Shown: piece by piece, positions 24,983 through 33,462 of the stretch
Layout: each line of letters opens with the position of its first letter
Position numbering within the stretch: the first letter of the stretch is position 1
NCBI RefSeq assembly: GCF_000722545.1
Contig: NZ_JNVM01000004.1
Span: 186,001 to 250,000 of the forward strand
Direction of reading: 5' to 3'
DNA from: Paenibacillus tyrphae
GTDB lineage: Bacteria > Bacillota > Bacilli > Paenibacillales > NBRC-103111
DNA: 64,000 nt
The notes under the pieces: model-generated
Told to the model about the DNA's origin: nothing
The model's input: the letters and a program-made list of their open reading frames with translations, nothing else
Database searches by the model: none
Made by a program: the position numbers and the translations under genes

Positions 24983-25192
24983 TTAAAACCCTTTATATTG
25001 GGGCTCCTCGTTCTCGAGCTGCTGCACACGCGAGCTGACTTGGTCAACGATTTGCTGCGTTTGCTGCGCGCAATTTTGGAACAGCGTCTTGGCTTCCTGA
25101 TTTTGCGTGCCCAGCGCGAACGTTTCCAAGCTGGCTTGTGCGCTTTTCAGCGAAGCTAGCGTCGTTTTCACTTGGCTTGCCACGGTCATCAT
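24983..25192 (-). CDS. DUF1657 family protein
   Basis: A 69-residue helical protein: MTVASQVKTTLASLKSAQASLETFA, then LGTQNQEAKTLFQ and QQIVDQVSSRVQQLENEEPQYKGF. This is the DUF1657 family, found in spore formers beside spoVA genes. GGAGGTGAT precedes two consecutive ATG codons; I chose the first. It is divergent from the DUF421-spoVAC-spoVAD-spoVAE operon and is flanked by a strong terminator. In the spoVA2mob operon of B. subtilis/B. cereus, DUF1657 genes lie at both ends. The molecular role is unknown. Confidence 0.85.
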   Translation of the reverse strand: MMTVASQVKTTLASLKSAQASLETFALGTQNQEAKTLFQNCAQQTQQIVDQVSSRVQQLENEEPQYKGF

Positions 25193-25343
25193 TATCACCT
25201 CCACAAATGATAATGTGCGCGATTATGGGGATGCTGATGAATGTCAATAACTACCTGCCATAACTCTTCCGTTTCGGCAAATAATTTAATTGATCTCGTT
25301 ACACCAAGAAAGCTAAGCTCGCGCGGAAAAGGAGAGGGATTCG

Positions 25344-26204
25344 TTGCAGGATTGGATGCACATTTTTTTTCGGGCGCTTTTGACGATCGCGATCTTGTTT
25401 TTGATGACCCGAATCTTGGGGAAAAAGCAAATATCTCAATTGACCTTCTTCGAATACATAACGGGAATTACCCTTGGCGAGGTTGCGGGCTTTATGTCCA
25501 CCGACGTCGAAGCGAACTACATGCACGGCTTTATCGCCTTGCTGCTCTGGTTCGCGGTTCCGCTGCTGCTGGAGATGCTGACGCTGAAAAGCAAGCGGCT
25601 GCGGGACTGGTTCGAGGGAAAAGGAACGGTGTTCATCAAGGAAGGCAAAATTCTCGAGGACAATTTGAAGAAGGAACGCTATACCGCCGACGAGCTGCTG
25701 GAGCAGCTGCGGGCCAAAAGCGTATTTAACGTGGCCGACGTGGAGTTTGCCATGCTGGAACCGAGCGGGGAAGTCAGCGTGCTGCTGAAAAAAGAAAATC
25801 AACCGCTCACGGCGAAGCATCTCGGAATCAAAACGGCGCCCGAACGCGAGTCGCAAGCGGTCATTATCGACGGCAACATAATGGACGAGCCGCTGGCCAC
25901 CGCAGGACTAAGCCGGGAATGGCTCTTCACGGAGCTGGAAAAAATAGGCGTGACCTTGGAGAACGTGTTTCTCGGTCAAGTGGATGCATACGGGGGGCTG
26001 CACGTCGATTTGTACGACGACATGCTTCTAGTGCCTGACGATGTGTCAAAGCCGCTGTTGTTTGCAACGCTCAAGAAATGCGAAGCGGATTTGTCGTTGT
26101 ACGCTCTGGCGGTTAAGAACGAGGGCGCGAAGCGCGTGTACGAGAGCTGCGCGAAGGAGATGAACCGGATCTTGGAGCAGGCCGAACCTCTGTTGAAGCG
26201 ATAA
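25344..26204 (+). CDS. DUF421 (YetF-like) membrane protein of the spoVA cluster
   Basis: A 286-residue protein. Three N-terminal membrane helices include FLMTRILGKKQISQLTFFEYITGITLGEVAG, the DUF421 hallmark, followed by two cytoplasmic YetF-like domains with GTVFIKEGKILEDNLKKERYTADELLEQLR and the second ERESQAVIIDGNIMDEPLA. Residues 210-286 form an additional C-terminal domain. The start is TTG 25344 after GGAGAGGG. The gene leads directly into spoVAC (25 bases). DUF421 proteins coded with spoVA genes have been linked to spore heat resistance. Confidence 0.85.
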   Translation: MQDWMHIFFRALLTIAILFLMTRILGKKQISQLTFFEYITGITLGEVAGFMSTDVEANYMHGFIALLLWFAVPLLLEMLTLKSKRLRDWFEGKGTVFIKEGKILEDNLKKERYTADELLEQLRAKSVFNVADVEFAMLEPSGEVSVLLKKENQPLTAKHLGIKTAPERESQAVIIDGNIMDEPLATAGLSREWLFTELEKIGVTLENVFLGQVDAYGGLHVDLYDDMLLVPDDVSKPLLFATLKKCEADLSLYALAVKNEGAKRVYESCAKEMNRILEQAEPLLKR

Positions 26205-26229
26205 AAACCATGCGGGAGGAACAGCGAGC

Positions 26230-26709
26230 ATGACCACAAAGTCCAAAATGAAAAAATTGACCTGGACCCAGCAGGAATATCAGGAACTTGCGAAAAAGAG
26301 AGAGCCGGCGCGTCCGGTGCTCCAAAACTGCTTTCGCGCTTTTATTGTGGGCGGGTTCATCTGTCTGATCGGACAATTCGTGACCCAATTTTTTATTTAC
26401 TGGTTCGGATTTACCGAAAAAACGGCGGGGAATCCGACGGTAGCGGTCATGATCTTCCTATCTGTCGTTCTGACCTGCCTCGGCGTATACGACAAAATCG
26501 CCCAATGGGCGGGGGCGGGCTCCGCCGTCCCCGTAACCGGATTTGCCAACTCGATGTGCTCCGCGGCGCTGGAGCATAAAAGCGAAGGCTACGTGCTGGG
26601 CGTCGGAGGTAACATGTTCAAGCTGGCAGGCCCGGTTATCGTCTACGGGACGGTATCCGCATTTGTGATCGGGCTCATTCACTGGCTGTTCGGATTGGGG
26701 GTCAAATGA
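26230..26709 (+). CDS. spoVAC: Stage V sporulation protein AC
   Basis: A 159-residue membrane protein with about four helices: FRAFIVGGFICLIGQFVTQF, VAVMIFLSVVLTCLGVYDKI, the conserved GAGSAVPVTGFANSMCSAALEHKSEG loop, and a C-terminal helix. SpoVAC is a mechanosensitive-type channel subunit that, with SpoVAD and SpoVAE, moves dipicolinic acid into the developing spore and out during germination. It sits in the inner forespore membrane. GGAGG lies upstream of ATG 26230; the stop is 1 base before spoVAD. Confidence 0.93.
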   Translation: MTTKSKMKKLTWTQQEYQELAKKREPARPVLQNCFRAFIVGGFICLIGQFVTQFFIYWFGFTEKTAGNPTVAVMIFLSVVLTCLGVYDKIAQWAGAGSAVPVTGFANSMCSAALEHKSEGYVLGVGGNMFKLAGPVIVYGTVSAFVIGLIHWLFGLGVK

Positions 26710-26710
26710 G

Positions 26711-27724
26711 ATGCTGAAGGGAGCCCAAAGCTGGGAATTCAAGAAGCGGCCGGTCATCCGGGGGACGGCTACGATCGTCGGACCGGACGAGGGCAGCGGA
26801 CCGCTCGGCAACGAATTCGACATTGTGCACGCGGATACGACGATCGGCCAGGACAGCTGGGAGAAGGCCGAGAAAAATATGCTGGAGGAAGCGGCGAAGC
26901 TGGCGATCGAAAATGCGTGCTTGACCAAAGAGCATATCCAGTTCTATGTCGGGGGCGACCTGCTGAACCAGATTATCAGCAACAGCTTTGCGGTCCGGAC
27001 GATGCAAATCCCGTACCTCGGCATCTTCGGCGCTTGCTCGACTTCGATGGAGGGACTTGCCGTCGCGTCGCTGATCGTAGATTCCGGCTTCGGCCACCAT
27101 GTCATGGCCGGCACCTGCAGCCATAACTCCACGGCGGAGAAGCAGTTCCGCTATCCGACGGAATACGGCTCGCAGAAGCCGCCGACCGCGCAGTATACAG
27201 TAACGGGCGCAGCTTGCGCCGTTGTGGGGAACCACGGCAAGGGTCCGGTCGTGACCGGGGCGACGATCGGCCGTGTCATCGACATGGGCATCAAGGACCC
27301 GTTCAATATGGGGGCTGCGATGGCCCCGGCGGCGGTCGATACGCTGCAGGCGCATTTTCGCGATTTTCAGCGGGAGCCGGGTTATTACGATCTGATCGTG
27401 ACCGGCGATTTGGCGAAGGTCGGCTACGAAATCGCCTGCGAGCTGCTGGAGAAGCACAAGGTGCCGATCCATCAAACGTCCTATAAAGACTGCGGCCTGA
27501 TGATTTTCGACCGGGAGAAACAGAACGTGCAGGCCGGCGGCAGCGGGTGCGCCTGCTCTGCCGTCGTCACCTACGGTCATATTTTGAAGCGCGTGAAAAA
27601 GGGGGAGCTGAAGCGGGTGCTTGTGGTGGCGACAGGAGCGCTGCTGTCTCCGCTTTCCTTCCAGCAAGGAGAAAGCATTCCCTGCATCGCCCATGCGGTA
27701 GCGATCGAAAGCGAGGTGCGTTAG
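26711..27724 (+). CDS. spoVAD: Stage V sporulation protein AD (dipicolinic acid binding)
   Basis: A 337-residue soluble, thiolase-fold protein. Family motifs: LGNEFDIVHADTTIGQDSWEKAE, LGIFGACSTSMEGLAVAS, AGTCSHNSTAEKQFRYPTEYG and the C-terminal LLSPLSFQQGESIPCIAHAVAIE. SpoVAD binds dipicolinic acid and works with the SpoVAC/SpoVAE membrane proteins. Length matches the family. It overlaps translationally with spoVAC and is followed 3 bases later by spoVAE. Confidence 0.95.
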   Translation: MLKGAQSWEFKKRPVIRGTATIVGPDEGSGPLGNEFDIVHADTTIGQDSWEKAEKNMLEEAAKLAIENACLTKEHIQFYVGGDLLNQIISNSFAVRTMQIPYLGIFGACSTSMEGLAVASLIVDSGFGHHVMAGTCSHNSTAEKQFRYPTEYGSQKPPTAQYTVTGAACAVVGNHGKGPVVTGATIGRVIDMGIKDPFNMGAAMAPAAVDTLQAHFRDFQREPGYYDLIVTGDLAKVGYEIACELLEKHKVPIHQTSYKDCGLMIFDREKQNVQAGGSGCACSAVVTYGHILKRVKKGELKRVLVVATGALLSPLSFQQGESIPCIAHAVAIESEVR

Positions 27725-27727
27725 ACT

Positions 27728-28102
27728 ATGGATTGGATGCAGTTTGTTTGGGCGTTTATCGTTGGCGGGGCCATCTGCGTAATCGGGCAGCTGCTGATTG
27801 ACGTCATGCGGCTGTCACCCGCGCATACGATGAGCACGCTGGTCGTCGCAGGAGCGATTGTCGACGGCATTCCGATCGGCAATAAGAGCCTGTACGACCG
27901 GTTTATCGAGTTTGCCGGGGCGGGGGCGACCGTACCGATCACAAGCTTCGGCAATTCGCTCGTCCACGGCGCCTTAGCCGAGCTTAAATTGCACGGGGTG
28001 GTCGGCATTATTACCGGCATCTTCGAGGTGACGAGTGCGGGCATCTCGGCGGCCATCATCTTTTCGTTTCTTGCGGCGCTCGTGTTCAGACCGCAAGGCT
28101 GA
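27728..28102 (+). CDS. spoVAE: Stage V sporulation protein AE (AEb type)
   Basis: A 124-residue membrane protein with helices [34 protein letters not shown] and a C-terminal [24 protein letters not shown]. The conserved [22 protein letters not shown] loop parallels that of SpoVAC. It is the short AEb form that completes the channel; no SpoVAA, AB, AEa or AF gene is present nearby. It ends in a terminator at 28133-28160. Confidence 0.93.
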   Translation: MDWMQFVWAFIVGGAICVIGQLLIDVMRLSPAHTMSTLVVAGAIVDGIPIGNKSLYDRFIEFAGAGATVPITSFGNSLVHGALAELKLHGVVGIITGIFEVTSAGISAAIIFSFLAALVFRPQG

Positions 28103-28132
28103 GCGGACCTGTGTCACGGCCCGTCCGAGCGT

Positions 28133-28160
28133 GCCCCGGCGATTTTCCGGGGCTTTTTTT
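28133..28160 (+). terminator. Intrinsic terminator of the spoVA operon
   Basis: A 7-bp GCCCCGG/CCGGGGC stem, 7-base loop and a run of seven T. Confidence 0.85.
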
Positions 28161-28402
28161 GCATTTCACCGAACAATTTCATCGGTTTTATCCGTATACG
28201 CCGTTTTTTGAATCCTGTACAATAAAAGAATAGACTTTGCTTCCTTGCTCGTTAACCGAACCCGTGAGAGGGATCATTCCGAATTTGTTACATTTTGTTG
28301 CAATTTGACGTTATTTTCCCCATATGGAACCATTTTTGACAACTTTATTTCCCGTTCATACGTATATACTTTGTACGATAACATTTCGAGGAGGCCCGGA
28401 CG
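28161..28402 (+). other. Intergenic region upstream of moxR
   Basis: A/T-rich. It holds a perfect TTGACA at 28336-28341 and a TATACT at 28365-28370, but they are 23 bases apart, too far for a normal sigma-A promoter. No ORF or stable hairpin stands out. Confidence 0.4.
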
Positions 28403-29362
28403 ATGGAAACGATGATACGAGAAGATATTCAAGCCTTGAAGCGCATACAAGCGAATTTGGCATCCTGCATCCTCGGCAAAACGGACGAGATTGTGCTGCT
28501 GATGACCGCCATGCTGGCAGGAGGCCATGTGCTGCTTGAGGATGTGCCCGGCACCGGCAAGACGGTGCTGATCAAAGCGCTTGCCAAATCGATCCGCGGC
28601 CAGTTCCGCCGTATTCAATGCAATCCCGACCTTCTACCGACCGATATTACGGGGGTTTCGATCTATCATCCGAAGGACGAGGTATTTATTTTCCGTCCCG
28701 GACCGATTATGACGCATATTTTGCTGGCGGACGAAATTAACCGGGCGACGACCAAGACGCAATCCGCGCTGCTCGAAGCGATGGAGGAGCGCCATGTAAC
28801 GGTCGACGGGGAAACGTATGACCTGCCGAAGCCGTTCCTGCTGCTGGCAACGCAAAATCCGATTGACTTCGAGGGCACGTACATTTTGCCGGAAGCCCAG
28901 CTGGACCGGTTTATGATGAAGTTCAGTCTCGGCTACCCGGATGCGGATACGGAAACGAAGATGATTTTGGCGCAAAGCGTCGTCCATCCGCTTGAAGAGT
29001 TGGAGCCGGTCGTGGACAGCGAGCAGATTTTGGCGATCCAGAAGCAGGTCAAGCAGGTGCATCTCGACGAAGCGGTTGCCGCTTATCTGGTCGCCGTCAC
29101 CCGCCTGACGCGCGAGCATGGCTCGATCTATCTCGGCGCCAGCCCGCGGGCGACGCTTGCACTCGTGCAGGCCTCCAAAGCGCTTGCGTTAATTCAGGAA
29201 CGGGACTATGTCATCCCGGACGATATTAAATTTTTGGTGCCGTACGTGCTCGGCCACCGGATTTTGCTGACGGCCGAAGCCCGGATGGAGGGGGCTACGG
29301 TGCAATCCGTCCTGCAATCGGTCGTGCAGCAGGTGAAAGTGCCGGTACGTTGGGAGAAGTGA
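28403..29362 (+). CDS. MoxR-family AAA+ ATPase
   Basis: A 319-residue MoxR ATPase. Walker A is EDVPGTGKTVLIKALA, Walker B LLADEINRATTKTQSALLEAMEE, and the sensor region has LLATQNPIDFEGTYILPEAQLDRFMMK. The C-terminal lid has TRLTREHGSIYLGASPRATLALVQA. Such ATPases act as chaperones or metal-insertion factors and are usually coded with DUF58 and transglutaminase genes, as here. AGGAGG lies 8 bases upstream of ATG 28403. Confidence 0.92.
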   Translation: METMIREDIQALKRIQANLASCILGKTDEIVLLMTAMLAGGHVLLEDVPGTGKTVLIKALAKSIRGQFRRIQCNPDLLPTDITGVSIYHPKDEVFIFRPGPIMTHILLADEINRATTKTQSALLEAMEERHVTVDGETYDLPKPFLLLATQNPIDFEGTYILPEAQLDRFMMKFSLGYPDADTETKMILAQSVVHPLEELEPVVDSEQILAIQKQVKQVHLDEAVAAYLVAVTRLTREHGSIYLGASPRATLALVQASKALALIQERDYVIPDDIKFLVPYVLGHRILLTAEARMEGATVQSVLQSVVQQVKVPVRWEK

Positions 29363-29364
29363 GC

Positions 29365-30609
29365 ATGATGAAACCTTCCTTCGCTCACAGGCTCCCGTTC
29401 AGGCCGCGGTTCAGCCGCAAATTTTGGGCGGTGGCGACGGCTTTTGCAGGAAGTCTCGGCTTCTTGCTGTTTCAGGGCGGCAAGCTCGCTTTAATGCTGT
29501 TCGTGATGATGACGATTCTGAGCGTTTATTTGCTGCTGGGGCAGTGGAGCGGCATTAAGCGGACCCAAGGCGTACGCACGCTGTCCAGCGGCGATTATGG
29601 TTCTTTGCTGCCGGCGGGCAGCTCGCTCGGCGTAACGATTCAGCTGCAAATTCCGGGCATATGGCCGATCCCCTATTTGTTTATCAAGGACCGCTTGGTT
29701 CACAAAAGCGGGCGCGAGCTGACGTTCGAAGCGACGGTCGTTCCCGACTGGCGGCGGCGCGCGGAATGGGAATACCGGACCCCGGCTATGCGCCGGGGGC
29801 GCTATACGTTCGGACAGACGGAATGCGTGACGGAGGACGTCTTCGGCTTGTTCGAGCACAAGGGCGGTCTGGAGCTGCCCCAGAGCATCGCCGTGCTGCC
29901 GCAGACCGTGCCGATCCGGGAATGGCAGCAGAACAACCAAATGATGAAAGGAACGAGCCACCACTCGTCCACGACCCGGGCGGTCCGGGAGACGACGCAG
30001 ATCAACGGGGTTCGCGAGTATATTTACGGAGACCGCCTCTCCCGCATTCATTGGAATGCGACCGCCAAGACCGGCACCTGGAAATCGAAGGAATTCGAGC
30101 GCGAATCGCTGCCCAAAACGTACTTGATTCTCGACCGGGCGGGGCAAGCCTACGATGACCCCGATCAGTTCGAATTGGCCGTATCCGTAGCCGCGTCCTT
30201 GTTTCAATACGGCTCGGAACGGGGGCTTGCGCTCGGGCTTGTCTCTACAGGCGCAGACGACGTCTATCTTGAGCCCAAGACCGGGCAAGCGCTGTATCAG
30301 GCGGCGCAGAAGCATTTCATCGATGTGGAAGCCGACGGCGACCATGATATCCGCCATGTGCTCAAAACCAAAGTGCATCAGTTGGTACCCGGCGGCTTCG
30401 TTACGCTGATCAGCCCGATGTCCGGTGAACCGATGCTGCAGGTGCTTGCCTGGCTGAAGCAGCAGCAGATGAATCCTTGCCACCTCTGGATCGGCGCCGC
30501 CCGGGAAAAAGAGATTTGGGTGAAGGATTTGCATACGCGGGGCATTCCCTGTTATGCCGTAAGGCAGCTGTCGGAGCTGCCCGGGCTGTTGGGAGGTCGG
30601 AAGGGATGA
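29365..30609 (+). CDS. DUF58 domain-containing membrane protein
   Basis: A 414-residue protein with two N-terminal membrane helices (about 20-60), then a beta-rich region, and the DUF58 core GVREYIYGDRLSRIHWNATAKTGTWKSKEFERES near residue 215. The C-terminal part is a degenerate von Willebrand A-like fold (YLILDRAGQAYDDPDQFELAVSVAASLF). It starts 2 bases after the moxR stop and its TGA overlaps the ATG of the transglutaminase gene, so the three are one operon. Function is unknown; the group is thought to act together at the membrane. Confidence 0.88.
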   Translation: MMKPSFAHRLPFRPRFSRKFWAVATAFAGSLGFLLFQGGKLALMLFVMMTILSVYLLLGQWSGIKRTQGVRTLSSGDYGSLLPAGSSLGVTIQLQIPGIWPIPYLFIKDRLVHKSGRELTFEATVVPDWRRRAEWEYRTPAMRRGRYTFGQTECVTEDVFGLFEHKGGLELPQSIAVLPQTVPIREWQQNNQMMKGTSHHSSTTRAVRETTQINGVREYIYGDRLSRIHWNATAKTGTWKSKEFERESLPKTYLILDRAGQAYDDPDQFELAVSVAASLFQYGSERGLALGLVSTGADDVYLEPKTGQALYQAAQKHFIDVEADGDHDIRHVLKTKVHQLVPGGFVTLISPMSGEPMLQVLAWLKQQQMNPCHLWIGAAREKEIWVKDLHTRGIPCYAVRQLSELPGLLGGRKG

Positions 30610-32831
30610 AGCAGCAGCGAATGTGGCTTAAGCGTCTGCTGTGGGACGAATGGCCCCACCGCTTGTCGGTGCTGTTATCTGGCTTGATTTTGCTCCAGTT
30701 CGTATACTGGTTCGCCAAAGAAGACGGCTTCTGGCTTCCGGAGACGGTCGTCATCGTGAAGCTGACGCTTCTGGCGATCTTTGCGTTCGAGCATTTGACG
30801 CGGTTGCATTGGATCGTTCGCGGCATTTTGCAACTGGTCTCCGTCGTGGTCATCAACGTGCTCGTGCTCGAGCAATTTGAAGAGATCGAGCCGATCAAGG
30901 CGTCCAGCTTTTTGAGCTCGAAGCTGTTCTTGAATCTGTACGAGCTTACGCCGTATTTGTGGTTCGGCATGGGTGCCTGGGTCGTGTACGTGACGGTTAT
31001 TTGGTGGGTGGAGGTAAAGTGGCGGGTATATATCCTGCTGGTGGTCAGCGTGCTTGCGCTCTGCATCCGCGACTCGTTCTCGTCCATCTATCTGTGGCCG
31101 CAAGTGGCCGCAATCGTCGGCTGCGGGCTGCTGCTGCTCATTCTCAATCATTTCGCGCAGCTGCGGCACAAAGATCCGACCGCTTGGCGGCATTTGGCGG
31201 AATATCCGGCTTCCATCGCCATGACGGTCGCCTCCTTAATCGGGGTGACGGTGCTCGCCGGATCGCTCATGCCCGAGGTCGGACCGATGGTGACCGACCC
31301 GTATACCGCTTGGCGCGCATCCCGGGGAGAGCCGATGGCTTTCACCACAGGGAAGGGCGTCACCGTCCCTCCCAGCGAAGCGATGGATTCCTCGTCGGGC
31401 TACAGCCGGAGCGATTCGAATCTGGGAGGCGGCTTTCGGTTTGACTATACGCCGGTCATGAAGATAGAAACGGATCACCGCGCTTATTGGCGGGGTGAGA
31501 CGCGTTCGCACTATACCGGCAAAGGCTGGGAGGAAAGCGACAGCGAACGGCGCGGGCCGTGGAACGCGATCAGGCCCGAAGCTACGCTTCCGGCGGACGC
31601 CCGGTTAGCCGGCTCCAAGGCGAAGACGGTGGAGGTGAAGCAGACCGTCACGCTGATGTCGGAGCAGCCGTATCCCGTATTGTTCGGTGCTTTCTCCATC
31701 CAGAAGGTGATGGGGTTGAACGGCGCCAAAAACGGCTTCGACCCGCTGCAATGGTCGGCTCCGCAATCCGAGATCCGCTACAGCGAGCGACAGCCGTACC
31801 CGCAAACGTATACGATCGTGTCGCAAATGCCGGTTGTAAACGAGGAAGCGCTGCGGAAGCTGCCTGTTGCGCCGCTGAGGCAGGATATGGCGGAATTCTT
31901 CCAGCTGCCGAGCAGCGTGCCGGAGCGGGTCCGCAAGCTGGCCGCGGATCTGACGAAGGATGCGGCTACTCCGTACGACAAAGCGAAGAAGCTTGAGCAA
32001 TACTTGCAGACGAGCTTCCCGTATACGAATAAACCCGACGTCAGCAAGGGCCAGAGCCGGGATTTTGTCGACCGGTTCCTGTTTGAGATTAAGGAAGGCT
32101 ACTGCGATTATTACTCTACCGCGATGGTGGTGCTGTCTCGCTCGATCGGGCTGCCAGCGCGCTGGGTCAAAGGCTATGCGTCGGGGACGCCGGATTTTCA
32201 GCAGACGGAGCTGCAAGGCTTCGCCCCCAACGAGCTGCTGATGGACCCGGATGGCGGCGGGGTTTACACGGTGCGCAACTCCGACGCCCACTCCTGGGTC
32301 GAGGTTTATTTCGACGGCTACGGTTGGATTCCGTTCGAGCCGACAGCGGGCTTCGCGATGCCGCGCGCCGTGCTGCTGGAAGAAACGACCGCTTCGCCGG
32401 TGGTGCCGCAAACTGCTCCAAAGCCGGAGACGAAGCCGGCAGAGCCAACCGTCGAAACGCATCATGCGGCAGCTTGGAGTATTGCCGCCGCCGTGATCGC
32501 CGTTGCCGCATTCTTCGCCTGGAAGCTGCAGGTGGTTGAGCTGCTGAAGGAACGCGCGCGTCGCCGCCGGGCTTCGCTGCTGAAGCAGAAGGTCATCGTC
32601 GAATGCGAACGTCTGCTGCGCATTTTCCGGCGCAACGGGTATGTGCGCGAGGAGCACGAGACGCTACGCGAAGCGGTGCGCCGCTGGTCCCGTCAGAGCC
32701 GGTGGATGAGCGACGAGCTGGAGGCTGTGCTTCACGTATTCGAGAAGGCGAAGTACGGAAAAGCGGAAATCACGGAGGAAGACTGGAAAAAAACAAATCA
32801 AATCGTCGAACGCTTGCGTTCGCAGATGTAA
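30606..32831 (+). CDS. Membrane transglutaminase-like protein (TgpA type)
   Basis: A 741-residue protein. The N-terminal 200 residues form about five to six membrane helices; then a large extracytoplasmic part with a transglutaminase core: catalytic Cys in IKEGYCDYYSTAMVVLSRSIG, His in NSDAHSWVEVYFDG, Asp in the next strand region. A further membrane helix (about 615-635) precedes a cytoplasmic DUF4129-like tail. ATG 30606 overlaps the DUF58 stop by 4 bases. Known: TgpA-like proteins are essential or envelope-related in some bacteria; the substrate is unknown. Last gene of the operon. Confidence 0.9.
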   Translation: MKQQRMWLKRLLWDEWPHRLSVLLSGLILLQFVYWFAKEDGFWLPETVVIVKLTLLAIFAFEHLTRLHWIVRGILQLVSVVVINVLVLEQFEEIEPIKASSFLSSKLFLNLYELTPYLWFGMGAWVVYVTVIWWVEVKWRVYILLVVSVLALCIRDSFSSIYLWPQVAAIVGCGLLLLILNHFAQLRHKDPTAWRHLAEYPASIAMTVASLIGVTVLAGSLMPEVGPMVTDPYTAWRASRGEPMAFTTGKGVTVPPSEAMDSSSGYSRSDSNLGGGFRFDYTPVMKIETDHRAYWRGETRSHYTGKGWEESDSERRGPWNAIRPEATLPADARLAGSKAKTVEVKQTVTLMSEQPYPVLFGAFSIQKVMGLNGAKNGFDPLQWSAPQSEIRYSERQPYPQTYTIVSQMPVVNEEALRKLPVAPLRQDMAEFFQLPSSVPERVRKLAADLTKDAATPYDKAKKLEQYLQTSFPYTNKPDVSKGQSRDFVDRFLFEIKEGYCDYYSTAMVVLSRSIGLPARWVKGYASGTPDFQQTELQGFAPNELLMDPDGGGVYTVRNSDAHSWVEVYFDGYGWIPFEPTAGFAMPRAVLLEETTASPVVPQTAPKPETKPAEPTVETHHAAAWSIAAAVIAVAAFFAWKLQVVELLKERARRRRASLLKQKVIVECERLLRIFRRNGYVREEHETLREAVRRWSRQSRWMSDELEAVLHVFEKAKYGKAEITEEDWKKTNQIVERLRSQM

Positions 32832-32844
32832 TGGTAAACGATCG

Positions 32845-32882
32845 GCAAACCGCGCCTTTGCGGAGGGCGGTTTGCTTTTTTT
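32845..32882 (+). terminator. Intrinsic terminator of the moxR operon
   Basis: A 9-bp stem (GCAAACCGC with GCGGTTTGC) and a run of seven T. Confidence 0.82.
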
Positions 32883-32892
32883 GTTCGCCATT

Positions 32893-32922
32893 TTGCAACA
32901 AAATGGACAGTTATGGTATAGT
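32893..32922 (+). promoter_or_regulatory. Sigma-A promoter for the yqeG block
   Basis: TTGCAA (32893-32898), 18 bases, TATAGT (32917-32922); 38 bases upstream of the yqeG start. Confidence 0.55.
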
Positions 32923-32960
32923 TTGACGTATACAGCCTAATGTCTTTCGAGGTGAACGCT

Positions 32961-33455
32961 TTGCTGAAAAAGCTAATTCCGCGTCAACAAGTCAACACGA
33001 TATTTGACATAGATCTTCAAGCGTTATGGGAGCAGGGATACCGCGGCATCATAACGGACTTGGACAATACGCTGGTAGGAGCCAAAGCGCCTCTTGCCAC
33101 GCCGGAGCTGCTGGATTGGCTGAAAGTCGTGGGGCAAATCGGCTTTCAGGTCGTCATCGTGTCGAACAACCAGCGCAACCGGGTTACCAAGTTCGCCGAG
33201 CCGCTGTCCCTGCCTTTCATTTATCGCGCCCGTAAGCCGACAAGCGCAGCGTTCCGGAGAGCCATGAGCATCATGAATCTGCGGGCGCAGCAGACGGTGG
33301 TCATCGGGGATCAAATGCTGACCGACGTGCTGGGAGGCAACCGGATGGGGCTTTACACCATCCTCGTCAAGCCGATTTCTCTTGCGGACGAGGGCTTTTT
33401 TACGAAGGTAAACCGAAGGATCGAAAAGGCCGCATTAACTATAATGAAAAGGTAG
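32961..33455 (+). CDS. yqeG: YqeG family HAD-type phosphatase
   Basis: A 164-residue HAD IIIA phosphatase. The nucleophile motif is ITDLDNTLVG, motif II VVIVSNNQ, motif III with Lys in RARKPTS and motif IV VVIGDQMLTDVLGGN. The substrate is not established for bacteria. I chose TTG 32961 because GAGGTGA lies 6 bases upstream and homologues begin at this MLKKL; ATG 32940 would add seven unmatched residues and no ribosome site. It heads the conserved yqeG-yqeH-aroE-yhbY-nadD-yqeK-rsfS gene order. Confidence 0.9.
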   Translation: MLKKLIPRQQVNTIFDIDLQALWEQGYRGIITDLDNTLVGAKAPLATPELLDWLKVVGQIGFQVVIVSNNQRNRVTKFAEPLSLPFIYRARKPTSAAFRRAMSIMNLRAQQTVVIGDQMLTDVLGGNRMGLYTILVKPISLADEGFFTKVNRRIEKAALTIMKR

Positions 33456-33462
33456 GGAACGT

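Noticed and set aside
25193..25343. Sigma-G promoters between DUF1657 and DUF421
   Set aside because: Forespore expression is expected, and CATTATC, CATAATC and CATAACT occur, but none has a GHATR -35 at 18 bases.
28336..28370. Promoter for moxR from TTGACA and TATACT
   Set aside because: The elements are good one by one, but the 23-base spacer is not compatible with sigma-A.
29491..30534. 347-codon leftward frame inside the DUF58 gene
   Set aside because: Shadow frame; no ribosome site, no family, unusual composition.
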